From assembly GCF_000772705.2 (NCBI RefSeq), contig NZ_JSBW02000054.1:1-64000 (forward strand): a DNA stretch of 64,000 nucleotides. The letters run 5' to 3'. This DNA comes from Xanthomonas vasicola (lineage in GTDB: Bacteria > Pseudomonadota > Gammaproteobacteria > Xanthomonadales > Xanthomonadaceae). The first letter of the stretch is position 1. Every line of letters begins with the position of its first letter. Below the pieces are notes generated by a model, which was given only the letters and a program-made list of their open reading frames with translations, had not been told where the DNA came from and did not search any database. Shown piece after piece: positions 25,233-33,378 of this stretch. Position numbers and translations under genes: made by a program.

Positions 25233-26561
25233 CTAGCGCGCCAAAGGGAAGAGACCAAACAACAGCCCGCCGCCCAGCATCACCAGCGAAATCAGCACCG
25301 CCCATTTCAGCGTGAAGCGTTGGTGGTCGGCGAAATCGACCTTGGCCATACCGACCAGCAGATAAGTCGATGGCACCAAGGGGCTGAGCAAGTGCACCGG
25401 CTGGCCGGCGAGCGAGGCGCGGGCCATTTCCACCGGCGTAATGCCGTAATGGCCGGCGGCTTCGGACAGGATCGGCAGAACGCCAAAATAGAACGCGTCG
25501 TTGGACATGAAAAACGTAAATGGCATGCTGACGATCGCCGTGATCACTGCCAGATACGGGCCCCAGCTGTCGGGAATGACGGCCAGAAAACTGCGCGACA
25601 TCGCGTCGACCATGCCGGTGTTGGACAAGATGCCGGTGAAGATGCCTGCAGCGAAAATCAGCGACACCACCGAAAGCACATTGCCGGCGTGGTTGACCAG
25701 GCGGCGGCGCTGCTCGGCCAGATTCGGGTAGTTGATCATCAGTGCCAGCGCGAAGCCGATCATGAACAACACTGGCATCGGCAGCACGCCCACTACCAGT
25801 GCGCCCATCAAGGCCAGCGTCAGCAGCAGGTTCACCCACAGCAGCTTGGGCCGCTTCATGTCCTCGGTGTCTTCCACGCGCGGCAAGGCGTCGTTGTCTT
25901 CGGGGATGCTGGTCTCCAGCCAGTTGCCGTCGACCGGCAGGCGCACCACGCCGAGGCGGCGCCGTTCGCGCATACCCAGGTACCACGCCAGCGCCAGGAT
26001 GCCGGCGATCGCCAGCAGCATGGCCGGCACCAGCGGCACGAACACGTCGGCCGGATCCACATGCAATGCGGTGGCCGCACGCGCGGTGGGGCCGCCCCAC
26101 GGGGTCAGGTTCATGACGCCGCTGGCCAGGATGGTGACGCAGGTGAGGTTGAGCGCGTTCATGCCCAGGCGCTGGTACAGCGGCAACATCGCAGAGACGG
26201 TGATCATGTAGGTGGTGGAGCCGTCGCCGTCGAGCGAGATCAGCATCGCCAGGACCGCGGTGCCCATCACGATCTTCAGCGGGTCGCCCTTGACCAGGCG
26301 CAGGATGCGGCCGACCAACGGATCGAACAGCCCGGCATCGATCATCACCCCGAAATAGAGGATGGCGAACATCAGCATCACGCCGGTGGGCGCGATCTTC
26401 TTGATGCCTTCGAGCATCATCTCGTTGATGCCGGTGCCGAAGCCGCCCAGCAACGCGAACACGATCGGCACCATGATCAGAGCCACCAGTGGCGACAGCC
26501 GCTTGCTCATGATCAGGTACATGAAAGTGATCACCATTCCGAAACCGAGCGCGGTCAGCAT
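25233..26561 (-). CDS. CitMHS-family citrate/metal:H+ symporter
   Basis: A 442-residue inner-membrane transporter with about 12 membrane segments. The CitMHS marks are present: SLDGDGSTTYMITVSAMLPLY, GVMNLTPWGGPTARAATAL and FTFFMSNDAFYFGVLPILSE. The family imports citrate, usually as a complex with Mg2+ or Ca2+. The gene lies downstream of an OprO/P-type porin on the same strand (231 bases between), and that porin is divergent from the TctD/TctE two-component genes, so porin, transporter and sensor probably form one citrate-uptake system. Confidence 0.88.
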   Translation of the reverse strand: MLTALGFGMVITFMYLIMSKRLSPLVALIMVPIVFALLGGFGTGINEMMLEGIKKIAPTGVMLMFAILYFGVMIDAGLFDPLVGRILRLVKGDPLKIVMGTAVLAMLISLDGDGSTTYMITVSAMLPLYQRLGMNALNLTCVTILASGVMNLTPWGGPTARAATALHVDPADVFVPLVPAMLLAIAGILALAWYLGMRERRRLGVVRLPVDGNWLETSIPEDNDALPRVEDTEDMKRPKLLWVNLLLTLALMGALVVGVLPMPVLFMIGFALALMINYPNLAEQRRRLVNHAGNVLSVVSLIFAAGIFTGILSNTGMVDAMSRSFLAVIPDSWGPYLAVITAIVSMPFTFFMSNDAFYFGVLPILSEAAGHYGITPVEMARASLAGQPVHLLSPLVPSTYLLVGMAKVDFADHQRFTLKWAVLISLVMLGGGLLFGLFPLAR

Positions 26562-26792
26562 GCGGGCAAATCCTTTGAGACGTACAGCAGGGGGAGGGTG
26601 GAGCTCATCGCTACGCAGGGTGTGCAGCAGTGACGAGGCAGGTATGCAGTTGCGATAGCTGCTGCATGCGTGCGATGTCGCTGAAGCGGTGCGCTACGCC
26701 GGTGAATGGCGAAGAGGCGGCATGTCGCACCATGCGCACAACCGATGTGCGTGCATCAGTCTCGCTAGCCGCACGTGCAGCGCAGCTGCGCA

Positions 26793-27986
26793 TCAGAAGT
26801 CGTATTGAAAGCGGCCGGTCACCGCCTGCGTGTGATCGACCACTGCGTCGGAGATGCGGTTGCGATTGTGGCTGTCGATCAGGTTGAGCATCACGCGCAG
26901 GTTCGGCTTGAAATACCAGTTGCCGCCCAGCGTCCACGATTGCGTGCTGGCATTGATGAAGTCCGGTTGCCCATCCAGATGCTGGTCGCCGCGCATGTAG
27001 TCGTAGCGCAATGCCAGCTCGAACGCACCGGAGGGGCGGTTGGGCGTGGCGATGCGGCTGAAGCGGCCGGTCTTGCGGTCGTAACCACGCGATTCGCCGG
27101 TGACGAACCAGCTGACCAACCCGTAGCTGGCCAGCACCTTGGCGTGCTGCGCGCCATCGTCGAGCAGGCCGCCACTGAATTCACTCTGCCACGACCATGG
27201 GCCGAGCACTTCGGCATATTCCAGCGACCATTTGTCGAAATCGGTGTCGCGGCCATCGGCAAAGCGCGCCAGGGTGATGCGGCTATTGTTGGCTAGATCG
27301 TTTTCCGGACGCGGGCGGATCAACAGCGATGCCGCGCCACCAGTGCCGGGATGCGAATAGCGCTCATGCGCCAACGAGATGCCTAGGTGACGCAAGCGCG
27401 CCTCGCCCATTTCGGGGGCGTAGGTCAGACGCGTACCGAGCGCACCGCCCTTGGTCGACGAATTGTCGATGCTTTCCAGGCTGTAGGCAGACGTGGACCA
27501 GGTCGCATCCGGGCGATTGGTCTGCCACGAAATGGCCTTGCGGTAGATCGGCGCCAGCGTGGTCGAGGCGTAGCCGCGTTCCAGAAACGGCCCGTAGTTG
27601 GAGCCAGTGCGATCGTCCAGCGAGAAGTACTGTTTGAACTGGCCAACAGTCAGCGTGCCGGCCGAAAATTTCTTGGCGATATACACATCGCGCGCCAGGA
27701 TGCCGCGGCTACCGGCTTCGTACTGCAGGCCGGCGAAATCTGCCTCGGCCTTGTAATTGAACCCGTAGAACTTGCCGGACACATCCAGCCATACGCGGCG
27801 GAACTGGGTGTCGTTGGGCTCGCGCGCGCCGCGGTCGTCGTTGCCGAACACGGTGAAGTCCCAATGCACACGCCCGCCTATTTCGGCAGTGATCGGGCCG
27901 GCTTCATCGGCTGCATAGGCCGTTGGTGCCAGGCAGATCGCCGCGCAGGCGCCGAAGGCACGCAGACGCAAAATGTCGTTGCTCAC
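26793..27986 (-). CDS. OprO/OprP-family outer-membrane porin, GTG start
   Basis: A 397-residue outer-membrane beta-barrel of the phosphate-selective porin O/P family. GTG at 27986 is chosen because GGAGGG lies just upstream and the product then begins with a signal peptide (VSNDILRLRAFGACAAICLA, cleavage near AYA|A); the ATG at 28004 would add six residues over the Shine-Dalgarno itself. The barrel has the family pattern (FRRVWLDVSGKFYGFNYKAEADFA, DVYIAKKFSAGTLTVGQFK) and ends in FQYDF. In this setting it more likely admits organic acids such as citrate than phosphate. It is upstream of CitMHS and divergent from tctDE. Confidence 0.82.
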   Translation of the reverse strand: MSNDILRLRAFGACAAICLAPTAYAADEAGPITAEIGGRVHWDFTVFGNDDRGAREPNDTQFRRVWLDVSGKFYGFNYKAEADFAGLQYEAGSRGILARDVYIAKKFSAGTLTVGQFKQYFSLDDRTGSNYGPFLERGYASTTLAPIYRKAISWQTNRPDATWSTSAYSLESIDNSSTKGGALGTRLTYAPEMGEARLRHLGISLAHERYSHPGTGGAASLLIRPRPENDLANNSRITLARFADGRDTDFDKWSLEYAEVLGPWSWQSEFSGGLLDDGAQHAKVLASYGLVSWFVTGESRGYDRKTGRFSRIATPNRPSGAFELALRYDYMRGDQHLDGQPDFINASTQSWTLGGNWYFKPNLRVMLNLIDSHNRNRISDAVVDHTQAVTGRFQYDF

Positions 27987-28095
27987 AGACCCTCCCAGGT
28001 ACATGTGTGAATCACGTTAGCGATGCACCGCACAACCGCCGCGGCGCGTTGGCAGCAGCCTATTCCCGGGAAGCTGTCATGGACCTGTCAGTACG

Positions 28096-28255
28096 CGGGA
28101 ATCGGGAATGGGGAATCGCAACAGCGGGATCGCAACAGCGGGATCGCGGCAGCGGAATTGCCGAGGCGGAGAAGCTTTTGTTCGTGAGGCCTGTTACCTT
28201 CCGGCCGCGACCCACCGCCGTTCCGATTCCCCATTCCCCATTCACGATTCCCATC
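28096..28255. repeat. GGGAATC-type inverted repeat abutting the tctD start
   Basis: The left arm, CGGGAATCGGGAATGGGGAA (28096-28115), pairs with the right arm around 28222-28253 (CGATTCCCCATTCCCC...). The spacer contains a short direct repeat, CGCAACAGCGGGAT, twice at 28117-28144. The right arm ends three bases from the tctD ATG, where a ribosome-binding site would be expected. Confidence 0.75.
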
Positions 28256-28258
28256 CCA

Positions 28259-28960
28259 ATGCGCCTTCTGCTAGTCGAAGACAATGCCGATCTCGCCGAT
28301 GCCATCGTGCGGCGCATGCGCCGTAGCGGGCATGCGATGGATTGGCAGGCCGATGGGTTGGCGGCGGCCAGTGTGTTGCGGTATCAGAGTTTCGATCTGG
28401 TAGTGCTGGATATCGGCCTGCCCAAGCTCGATGGGTTGCGGGTGCTGGCTGGCATGCGCGAGCGGGGCGACACCACGCCGGTGTTGATGCTGACCGCGCG
28501 CGATGGCATCGAAGACCGCGTGCAAGCGCTGGATGTCGGTGCGGACGACTACCTGGGCAAGCCGTTCGACTTTCGCGAGTTCGAGGCGCGTTGCCGCGTG
28601 TTGCTGCGGCGCAATCGCGGCCAGGCCAGCGAGGTGGTGCAGATTGGCGGCTTCGTGTTCGACAACGCCGCGCACACGTTGACGCTTGACGGCGTGCCGA
28701 TCGAGCTACCCAATCGCGAATATCGCCTGTTCGAAATTCTGATCGGCCGGCTCGGGCAGGTGGTTGGCAAGGACGAGATCGGCAACGGCTTGTTCGGCTT
28801 TGACGACGATGCCGGCCCCAATGCGATCGAGTTGTATGTCGGCCGTCTGCGACGCAAGTTGGCCGCAGCGCCGTTGCGTATCGTCACCGTGCGCGGCGCC
28901 GGCTACAAACTCGAAGAAGCCGACCCGCATGCGCCGGTGGAGCCAGGCATCGATGGCTGA
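28259..28960 (+). CDS. tctD: OmpR-type response regulator, TctD-like
   Basis: A 233-residue two-component response regulator. The receiver has the acidic pair at Glu7-Asp8, phospho-acceptor Asp51 (VVLDIGLPKLDG), Thr in LMLTARD and Lys in YLGKPF. The OmpR-type winged helix covers about residues 130-223, ending with IELYVGRLRRKL and TVRGAGYKL. Order and partner resemble TctD, the activator of tricarboxylate transport. ATG at 28259 has no Shine-Dalgarno because the upstream bases belong to a repeat arm. The stop overlaps the kinase start (ATGGCTGA, 28953-28960), so both are coupled. Probable target: the divergent porin and CitMHS. Confidence 0.88.
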   Translation: MRLLLVEDNADLADAIVRRMRRSGHAMDWQADGLAAASVLRYQSFDLVVLDIGLPKLDGLRVLAGMRERGDTTPVLMLTARDGIEDRVQALDVGADDYLGKPFDFREFEARCRVLLRRNRGQASEVVQIGGFVFDNAAHTLTLDGVPIELPNREYRLFEILIGRLGQVVGKDEIGNGLFGFDDDAGPNAIELYVGRLRRKLAAAPLRIVTVRGAGYKLEEADPHAPVEPGIDG

Positions 28961-30338
28961 GTCGCTGACGGTGGCACCGTCGATCCGGCGCACCTTGCTG
29001 CTGTATCTGGGCAGCCTGTCGCTGCTGGGCGCGGTGGTGCTGTTCTTTGCCGCGCGCCATTACGGTGAACGCGCGGCCAATCGCTCCTACGATCATCTGC
29101 TGGTGTCCTCGGCCTTGTCGATCATCGACAGCGTGGCGTTGGTCGGCGGCGATTGGCAGGTGGACTTGCCATACGCCTCGCTGGATCTGCTCGGAATGGC
29201 GCCGGAAGACCGTGTGTTCTATCGCGTGTTCGATGCGCAGGGCCGCACCATTACCGGCGAAGACACGCTGCCGCTGCCGCCGCGCTCGCCCCGCGACGAG
29301 CGACCGCTATTGTTTGATGCGCAATACAGTGGCGAGCCGGTGCGCTTTGCGGTGGTGATGCATCGGGTGGCGTCGGCATCGGAGCAGGGCGAGGTGCGCG
29401 TGCAGGTTGGCCAGACCCGTCGCGCACGCGATGACGTCGCGCGCGACGTGGTGCTCAACGCCCTGGTCGCGATCGGCGTGCTGTCGCTGTTGGCGCTAGG
29501 GCTGGTGTGGCTGGGGGTCTACCGCGCGTTGCGGCCATTGCAGCGCATCGAACACGATCTGTCGCGGCGCGAACCCTCCGACCTCAAACCACTCAACGTC
29601 CCAGCACCGCAGGAGATGCAGTTGATGGTGGCTGCGCTCAACCGTTTCATGGCAAGGTTATCGTCCAGCAATGAAACCCTGCGCGCGTTCATGGCCGAGG
29701 CCGCGCACCAGATGCGTACACCGCTGGCGGCCTTGCGTGCGCAGGCGCAGCTGGCGATGGACGATGACGACCCGTGCGAGATGCAACGCAGCCTGGTGGC
29801 GATCGAGCGTAACGCCAACCACATGAGCCGGCTGCTCAACCAGTTGCTCAGCGACGCCAGCGTGATCCATCGCTCCAATCTTCAGCGCTTTGCCACCGTG
29901 GACCTGGCCGAAGTGTTGCACCAGGCCTTGTACGAAGCGCTGCCGCGCAACGAGGGCGCACCGCGCGTGCAACTGGCGATCGACCCGCAGCCGGCGCTGC
30001 TGCGTGGCGATGCCTTGCTGCTGCGCGAGGCGCTGAAAAACCTGATCGACAATGCCTGCAAATACGGCGGCGGTGCACCGCTGCAAGTGGCGCTCACCAG
30101 CGACGGCAACCATCATGTGCTGACTATTGCCGACCACGGCCCCGGCATTCCGGCTGCCGAAGCCGAGCGTGTGTTCGAGCGTTTCGTGCGTGGCCCGGAT
30201 GCGCCTGCCGGCGGCGCGGGGCTGGGGCTGGCTATCGTCAAGCGCGTGGTGGAAGCGCATGGCGGGCGTATCGATCTGGCCAACCGCATCGGCGGCGGCT
30301 TGATCGCCTCGCTGCATTTTCCCGGAGGAACTGCGTGA
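28953..30338 (+). CDS. tctE: Sensor histidine kinase, TctE-like
   Basis: A 461-residue membrane kinase. Membrane segments at about 16-36 and 165-185 enclose a periplasmic sensor domain of the 2CSK_N type. A HAMP-like linker (YRALRPLQRIEHDLSRR) leads to the HisKA domain with H-box EAAHQMRTPLAALRAQ and a HATPase_c domain (N-box LKNLIDNACKYG, G1 DHGPGIP, G2 GAGLGLAIVK). All catalytic motifs are intact. It is expected to sense tricarboxylates, possibly through the binding protein encoded immediately downstream, and to phosphorylate TctD. Confidence 0.88.
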   Translation: MAESLTVAPSIRRTLLLYLGSLSLLGAVVLFFAARHYGERAANRSYDHLLVSSALSIIDSVALVGGDWQVDLPYASLDLLGMAPEDRVFYRVFDAQGRTITGEDTLPLPPRSPRDERPLLFDAQYSGEPVRFAVVMHRVASASEQGEVRVQVGQTRRARDDVARDVVLNALVAIGVLSLLALGLVWLGVYRALRPLQRIEHDLSRREPSDLKPLNVPAPQEMQLMVAALNRFMARLSSSNETLRAFMAEAAHQMRTPLAALRAQAQLAMDDDDPCEMQRSLVAIERNANHMSRLLNQLLSDASVIHRSNLQRFATVDLAEVLHQALYEALPRNEGAPRVQLAIDPQPALLRGDALLLREALKNLIDNACKYGGGAPLQVALTSDGNHHVLTIADHGPGIPAAEAERVFERFVRGPDAPAGGAGLGLAIVKRVVEAHGGRIDLANRIGGGLIASLHFPGGTA

Positions 30339-31387
30339 TGCGGCTGATGTGGATGCTGGTAGTGCTGCTGATCCATGGCAGCGCTTGCGCGGAGCCCGGC
30401 GAGGTGCGCCGCTTTCCTGCGCAGGGCCCCGTGCAAGTGCAGTTGCGCGTGCAGGGCTCCACCGATCTGGAAGTGTTCGGCGCCGTCATCCAGGACTACC
30501 AACGGCTGAATCCGGGCACCGAGGTGATCTACGAAGACGTGATTGCCTGGGATATCTACGATCACTACGTGCACCCTGCCCGGAATGCGGTCAAGGCAGA
30601 CATGCTGATCAGCGCCAGCATGGATCTGCAGACCAAGCTGGTGAACGATGGCCACGCGCTGGCGCATCGGTCCGCACAGACCGAAGCATTGCCGGCGTGG
30701 GCGCAATGGCGGCATGAAGTGTTCGGCATCAGTTACGAGCCGGTGGCCATCGTCTACAACACGCGCAAGCTGGATGCCGCCCGCGTGCCGCGCACGCGCC
30801 GACAATTGCTGGCGTTGCTGCGCGCCCCCGATGCGCCGCTGCGCGGCAAGGTGGGCACCTATGATGTCGAACGCAGCGGTGTGGGGTATCTGTTCGCCAC
30901 GCAGGATGGGCAGGTGGGCAGCATCGCCGGTGCGTTGCTGGCTGCGCTGGGCGCCAACCGGGTGGCGTTGGAAGAGCGCACCGGCACCTTGCTCGACCGC
31001 GTCAGCCGTGGCGAATTGTTGCTGGCCTACAACGTGCTCGGCTCCTACGCGCAGGCGCGCATTGATGCCGGCGCACCGCTGGGCATTGTGCAGCCGCAGG
31101 ACTACACGCTGGTGGCGCTACGCACCGCGGTGATCCCCAAGACCGCGCCGCACGCGCTGGAAGCACGCAGATTTCTCGACTATCTGCTCTCGCCGAGTGG
31201 CCAGCAGGTGCTGTCGCGCGAGGCGCGGCTGATGCCGATCCTGCCGGCCGCCGGTGGCCGCGGTGGTTCGGCGCAGCCACCGTTCCGCCCGATCCCGCTC
31301 GGCCCCGGTTTGCTGGTGTATCTGGACAAACTCAAACGCCGCCAGTTTCTGGATGCCTGGCGTGCGAGCACGCAGCCGCCGCACTAG
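30338..31387 (+). CDS. Periplasmic substrate-binding protein co-encoded with TctDE
   Basis: A 349-residue type-2 periplasmic binding protein (AfuA/iron(III)-like fold) with signal peptide MRLMWMLVVLLIHGSACA. Core features are STDLEVFGAVIQDYQRLNPG, ADMLISASMDLQTKLVNDG and GISYEPVAIVYNTRKL. ATG at 30338 overlaps the TctE stop (TGATG) and has GGAGGA upstream. No ABC permease or ATPase gene is nearby, so the protein is unlikely to serve a classical importer encoded here; presenting a ligand to TctE is the better guess. Ligand unknown; citrate or another tricarboxylate is suggested by context. Confidence 0.8.
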   Translation: MRLMWMLVVLLIHGSACAEPGEVRRFPAQGPVQVQLRVQGSTDLEVFGAVIQDYQRLNPGTEVIYEDVIAWDIYDHYVHPARNAVKADMLISASMDLQTKLVNDGHALAHRSAQTEALPAWAQWRHEVFGISYEPVAIVYNTRKLDAARVPRTRRQLLALLRAPDAPLRGKVGTYDVERSGVGYLFATQDGQVGSIAGALLAALGANRVALEERTGTLLDRVSRGELLLAYNVLGSYAQARIDAGAPLGIVQPQDYTLVALRTAVIPKTAPHALEARRFLDYLLSPSGQQVLSREARLMPILPAAGGRGGSAQPPFRPIPLGPGLLVYLDKLKRRQFLDAWRASTQPPH

Positions 31388-31426
31388 GGCAAGGCTGCGG
31401 CGGCGGCCATGTGCCAGACTTGGCGC

Positions 31427-32065
31427 ATGGCCGATCTCACCATTCTCGTCGCCGACGACCACCCGCTGTTCCGCGCTGCCGTGATCCACGTGCTGCAGCA
31501 GACTCTGCCGCACGCCAATGTGGTGGAAGCTTCCAGCGCCGCCACCTTGAGCGCGATGCTGCGTTCGCACCCGCAGGCCGAGTTGGTGCTGCTGGATCTG
31601 GCCATGCCGGGCGCACGCGGTTTTTCGGCGCTGCTGCATGTGCGTGGCGAGCACCCGGACATCCCGGTGGTGGTGATCTCCTCCAACGATCATCCGCGCG
31701 TGATCCGGCGTGCGCAGCAGTTCGGCGCGGCCGGTTTCATTCCCAAATCCACCCCGGCCGAATCGATCGGCACTGCGGTGGCGAGTGTGCTGGAGGGCGG
31801 TACCTGGTTCCCGCCAATGACCGCCGAGCGCTCCGAGGCTGACGCGCAACTGGCCTCAAAACTCGCTCAGCTCACGCCGCAGCAGTTCCGTGTGTTGTTG
31901 AGCCTGGCCGATGGCCTGCTCAACAAGCAGATCGCGCACGAACTGGGCCTGGCCGAGAACACCGTCAAGGTGCACGTCACTGCGATCCTGAAAAAGCTCG
32001 ACTGCTACAGTCGCACCCAGGCTGCGGTGCTGGTCAAGGCGCTGGAGCCGGAAGGCGAGGGTTGA
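31427..32065 (+). CDS. NarL/LuxR-type response regulator
   Basis: A 212-residue response regulator. The receiver has Asp10-Asp11, phospho-acceptor Asp57 (VLLDLAMPG), Ser in VVISSND and Lys in FIPKSTP. A LuxR-type helix-turn-helix follows (LTPQQFRVLLSLADGLLNKQIAHELGLAENTVKVHVTAILKKL). It resembles AgmR/ErbR-like regulators. No kinase is adjacent on the same strand; the hybrid kinase at 38083-40728 is the nearest unpaired kinase and a candidate partner. ATG at 31427 fits the receiver start; the earlier ATG at 31409 adds only six residues. Confidence 0.85.
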   Translation: MADLTILVADDHPLFRAAVIHVLQQTLPHANVVEASSAATLSAMLRSHPQAELVLLDLAMPGARGFSALLHVRGEHPDIPVVVISSNDHPRVIRRAQQFGAAGFIPKSTPAESIGTAVASVLEGGTWFPPMTAERSEADAQLASKLAQLTPQQFRVLLSLADGLLNKQIAHELGLAENTVKVHVTAILKKLDCYSRTQAAVLVKALEPEGEG

Positions 32066-32162
32066 TCCAGCGTTGAGCTGCCGGTTGCTGCGCATTGCCG
32101 TGTGCAGCACGCATGACACACCTCGCGCAGACATAACGCATGCCGGTGTTGCGCCTGCTCAT

Positions 32163-32285
32163 TAAGAGCGACTACCAAACGTAGCGCGTAGTCGTCAGGC
32201 GAGCATGGATGGGCGTGCTCAGAATTGCGATGGAGGCGCGGGTAACTGCCGTGCCGAGCATCGTGGCGCCTGCGCAGTCGCTGCT
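32163..32285. repeat. Palindromic repeat copy 3 (decayed), tandem with copy 4
   Basis: AAGAGCGACTACCAAACGTAGCG followed by GTCGTCAGGCGAGC matches the arm of copy 4 read on the other strand, and CTCAGAATTGCGATGG, GGGTAACTGCC and GCCGAGCATCGTGG match inner positions. It abuts copy 4 directly, giving a tandem pair that fills most of the 371-base gap between the LuxR-type regulator and the convergent Atu4866-like gene. Confidence 0.6.
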
Positions 32286-32431
32286 TAGAGCGGCTAACAA
32301 AACTACTGCGCAGCCGCCAGGCGGGCGCGGCCTGTGCTCGGAATCCTCATGTACCACTCGTACACTCCGGTTCCTGTGCGCCGTCCGCACCCACCTGACG
32401 ACTGCTCGCTACGTTTTGTTAGCTGCTCTTA
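32286..32431. repeat. Palindromic repeat copy 4, best preserved
   Basis: About 146 bases. The left end AGAGCGGCTAACAAAACTAC mirrors the right end GTTTTGTTAGCTGCTCT, and the pairing continues inwards through CCGCCAGGCGGGCGCGG with CCGTCCGCACCCACCTGACG to a centre with GTACCACTCGTAC. The whole element would fold as one long hairpin as RNA or single-stranded DNA. It ends six bases from the stop codon (32437-32439) of the minus-strand gene. Confidence 0.85.
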
Positions 32432-32436
32432 GTCGC

Positions 32437-32820
32437 TTAAGCAGACGGCTGCCGATAAAACACCATGCCGCCATGATGCAACTCGTCGTCGGTGACGAAG
32501 CGACCATCGGCGGTAAATCCGGTGTCGTCCCAGTACTCAATGTACTTGCCGGTGATTTTGTAACGGCCCTGGTAGGCGCTCTGGCGTGTGCCGCGCGCTT
32601 CGTCGTAGCGGCCATTGGGCAGTAGTTCCTGCCGGATCCGTCCGTCGCCGGTGACCCACATGCCGAGATAGGGATGCGCTTGCATGGGATGTCCTGGTTG
32701 CTGTGTCGATACGGTGGTGGGGGCGCTGGAGCGCTGCGCAGCCGCCGCGAGCGGACAAGCGAGCGCCGAGCCTGCGCCAAGTGCGACCGCGATGGCGGCT
32801 CTCATCGGCATCTCGCTCAT
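32437..32820 (-). CDS. Atu4866-like small secreted protein
   Basis: A 127-residue exported protein with a signal peptide (MRAAIAVALGAGSALACPLA). The mature region HPYLGMWVTGDGRIRQELLPNGRYDEARG...YQGRYKITGKYIEYWDDTGFTADGRF is the compact beta-barrel of the Atu4866 family, whose function is unknown. The start overlaps the stop of the upstream NTF2-like gene as ATGA (32817-32820), so the two are translationally coupled; the pair often travels with aldo/keto reductases, as here. Confidence 0.8.
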   Translation of the reverse strand: MSEMPMRAAIAVALGAGSALACPLAAAAQRSSAPTTVSTQQPGHPMQAHPYLGMWVTGDGRIRQELLPNGRYDEARGTRQSAYQGRYKITGKYIEYWDDTGFTADGRFVTDDELHHGGMVFYRQPSA

Positions 32821-33362
32821 GGGCTGGCTCTGCGTTGCATTTGGCTGCGACCGCGCTGCAGCACGGCGTCGTAGGCGGGCAGGTCCAGGAACGCATTGAC
32901 CTCGACCGCCTTGCCGTCGCGCATCCGCATGATCCATGCGTAGCGATTGCGATAGCTGCCGCCATCGCGCAGCGTTGCCACGCCTTCCCACTGCACGATG
33001 ACGTGATCGCCATCGGCCCAGATGCGGTGCTGCACCGGCCGCAGTGGCGAGGCCAGGCGCTCGCTCAGCGGGCGCACCGCGGTGTCGACCAATATATCGC
33101 GACCACGCAAGGTGCCGGCGCTCGGGCCGGAGCCTTCGATGGTCCACACCACCTCGGGCGACAGCAGGGTCTCGAAGATGCCGCTGCCACCGGCCTGCCA
33201 TTGCGCAAAGGCCGCTTCGACGATGCGCTTGTTGCAGGCGGGCACCGGTTGCTCTGCACAGGTGTCTGTGGATGCCGTGTCTTGTGATGTGGCACCGGTG
33301 TTGCCTGCGAACGCTGCGGCGACAAGCAGCGCTGTCGCTGCGATGGTTGAAAGTCTGGTCAT
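32817..33362 (-). CDS. SnoaL/NTF2-like secreted protein
   Basis: A 181-residue exported protein (signal peptide MTRLSTIAATALLVAAAFAG) with a SnoaL-like cone fold: KRIVEAAFAQWQAGGSGIFETLLSPEVVWTIEGSGPSAG, then DHVIVQWEGVATLRDGGSYRNRYAWIMRMRDGKAVEVNAFLDL. This fold binds small hydrophobic ligands or acts as an isomerase/dehydratase; the specific reaction is not evident. It is coupled to the downstream Atu4866-like gene and starts 16 bases after the aldo/keto reductase stop, so the three genes form an operon. Confidence 0.8.
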   Translation of the reverse strand: MTRLSTIAATALLVAAAFAGNTGATSQDTASTDTCAEQPVPACNKRIVEAAFAQWQAGGSGIFETLLSPEVVWTIEGSGPSAGTLRGRDILVDTAVRPLSERLASPLRPVQHRIWADGDHVIVQWEGVATLRDGGSYRNRYAWIMRMRDGKAVEVNAFLDLPAYDAVLQRGRSQMQRRASP

Positions 33363-33378
33363 GCGTGCTCCGTGGTGA

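Noticed and set aside
24573-26633. A 686-codon open frame antisense to the SDR and CitMHS genes
   Set aside because: It is a shadow of the strong third-position GC bias; the His/Gln/Arg-rich product has no domain, and the opposite strand carries well-conserved genes.
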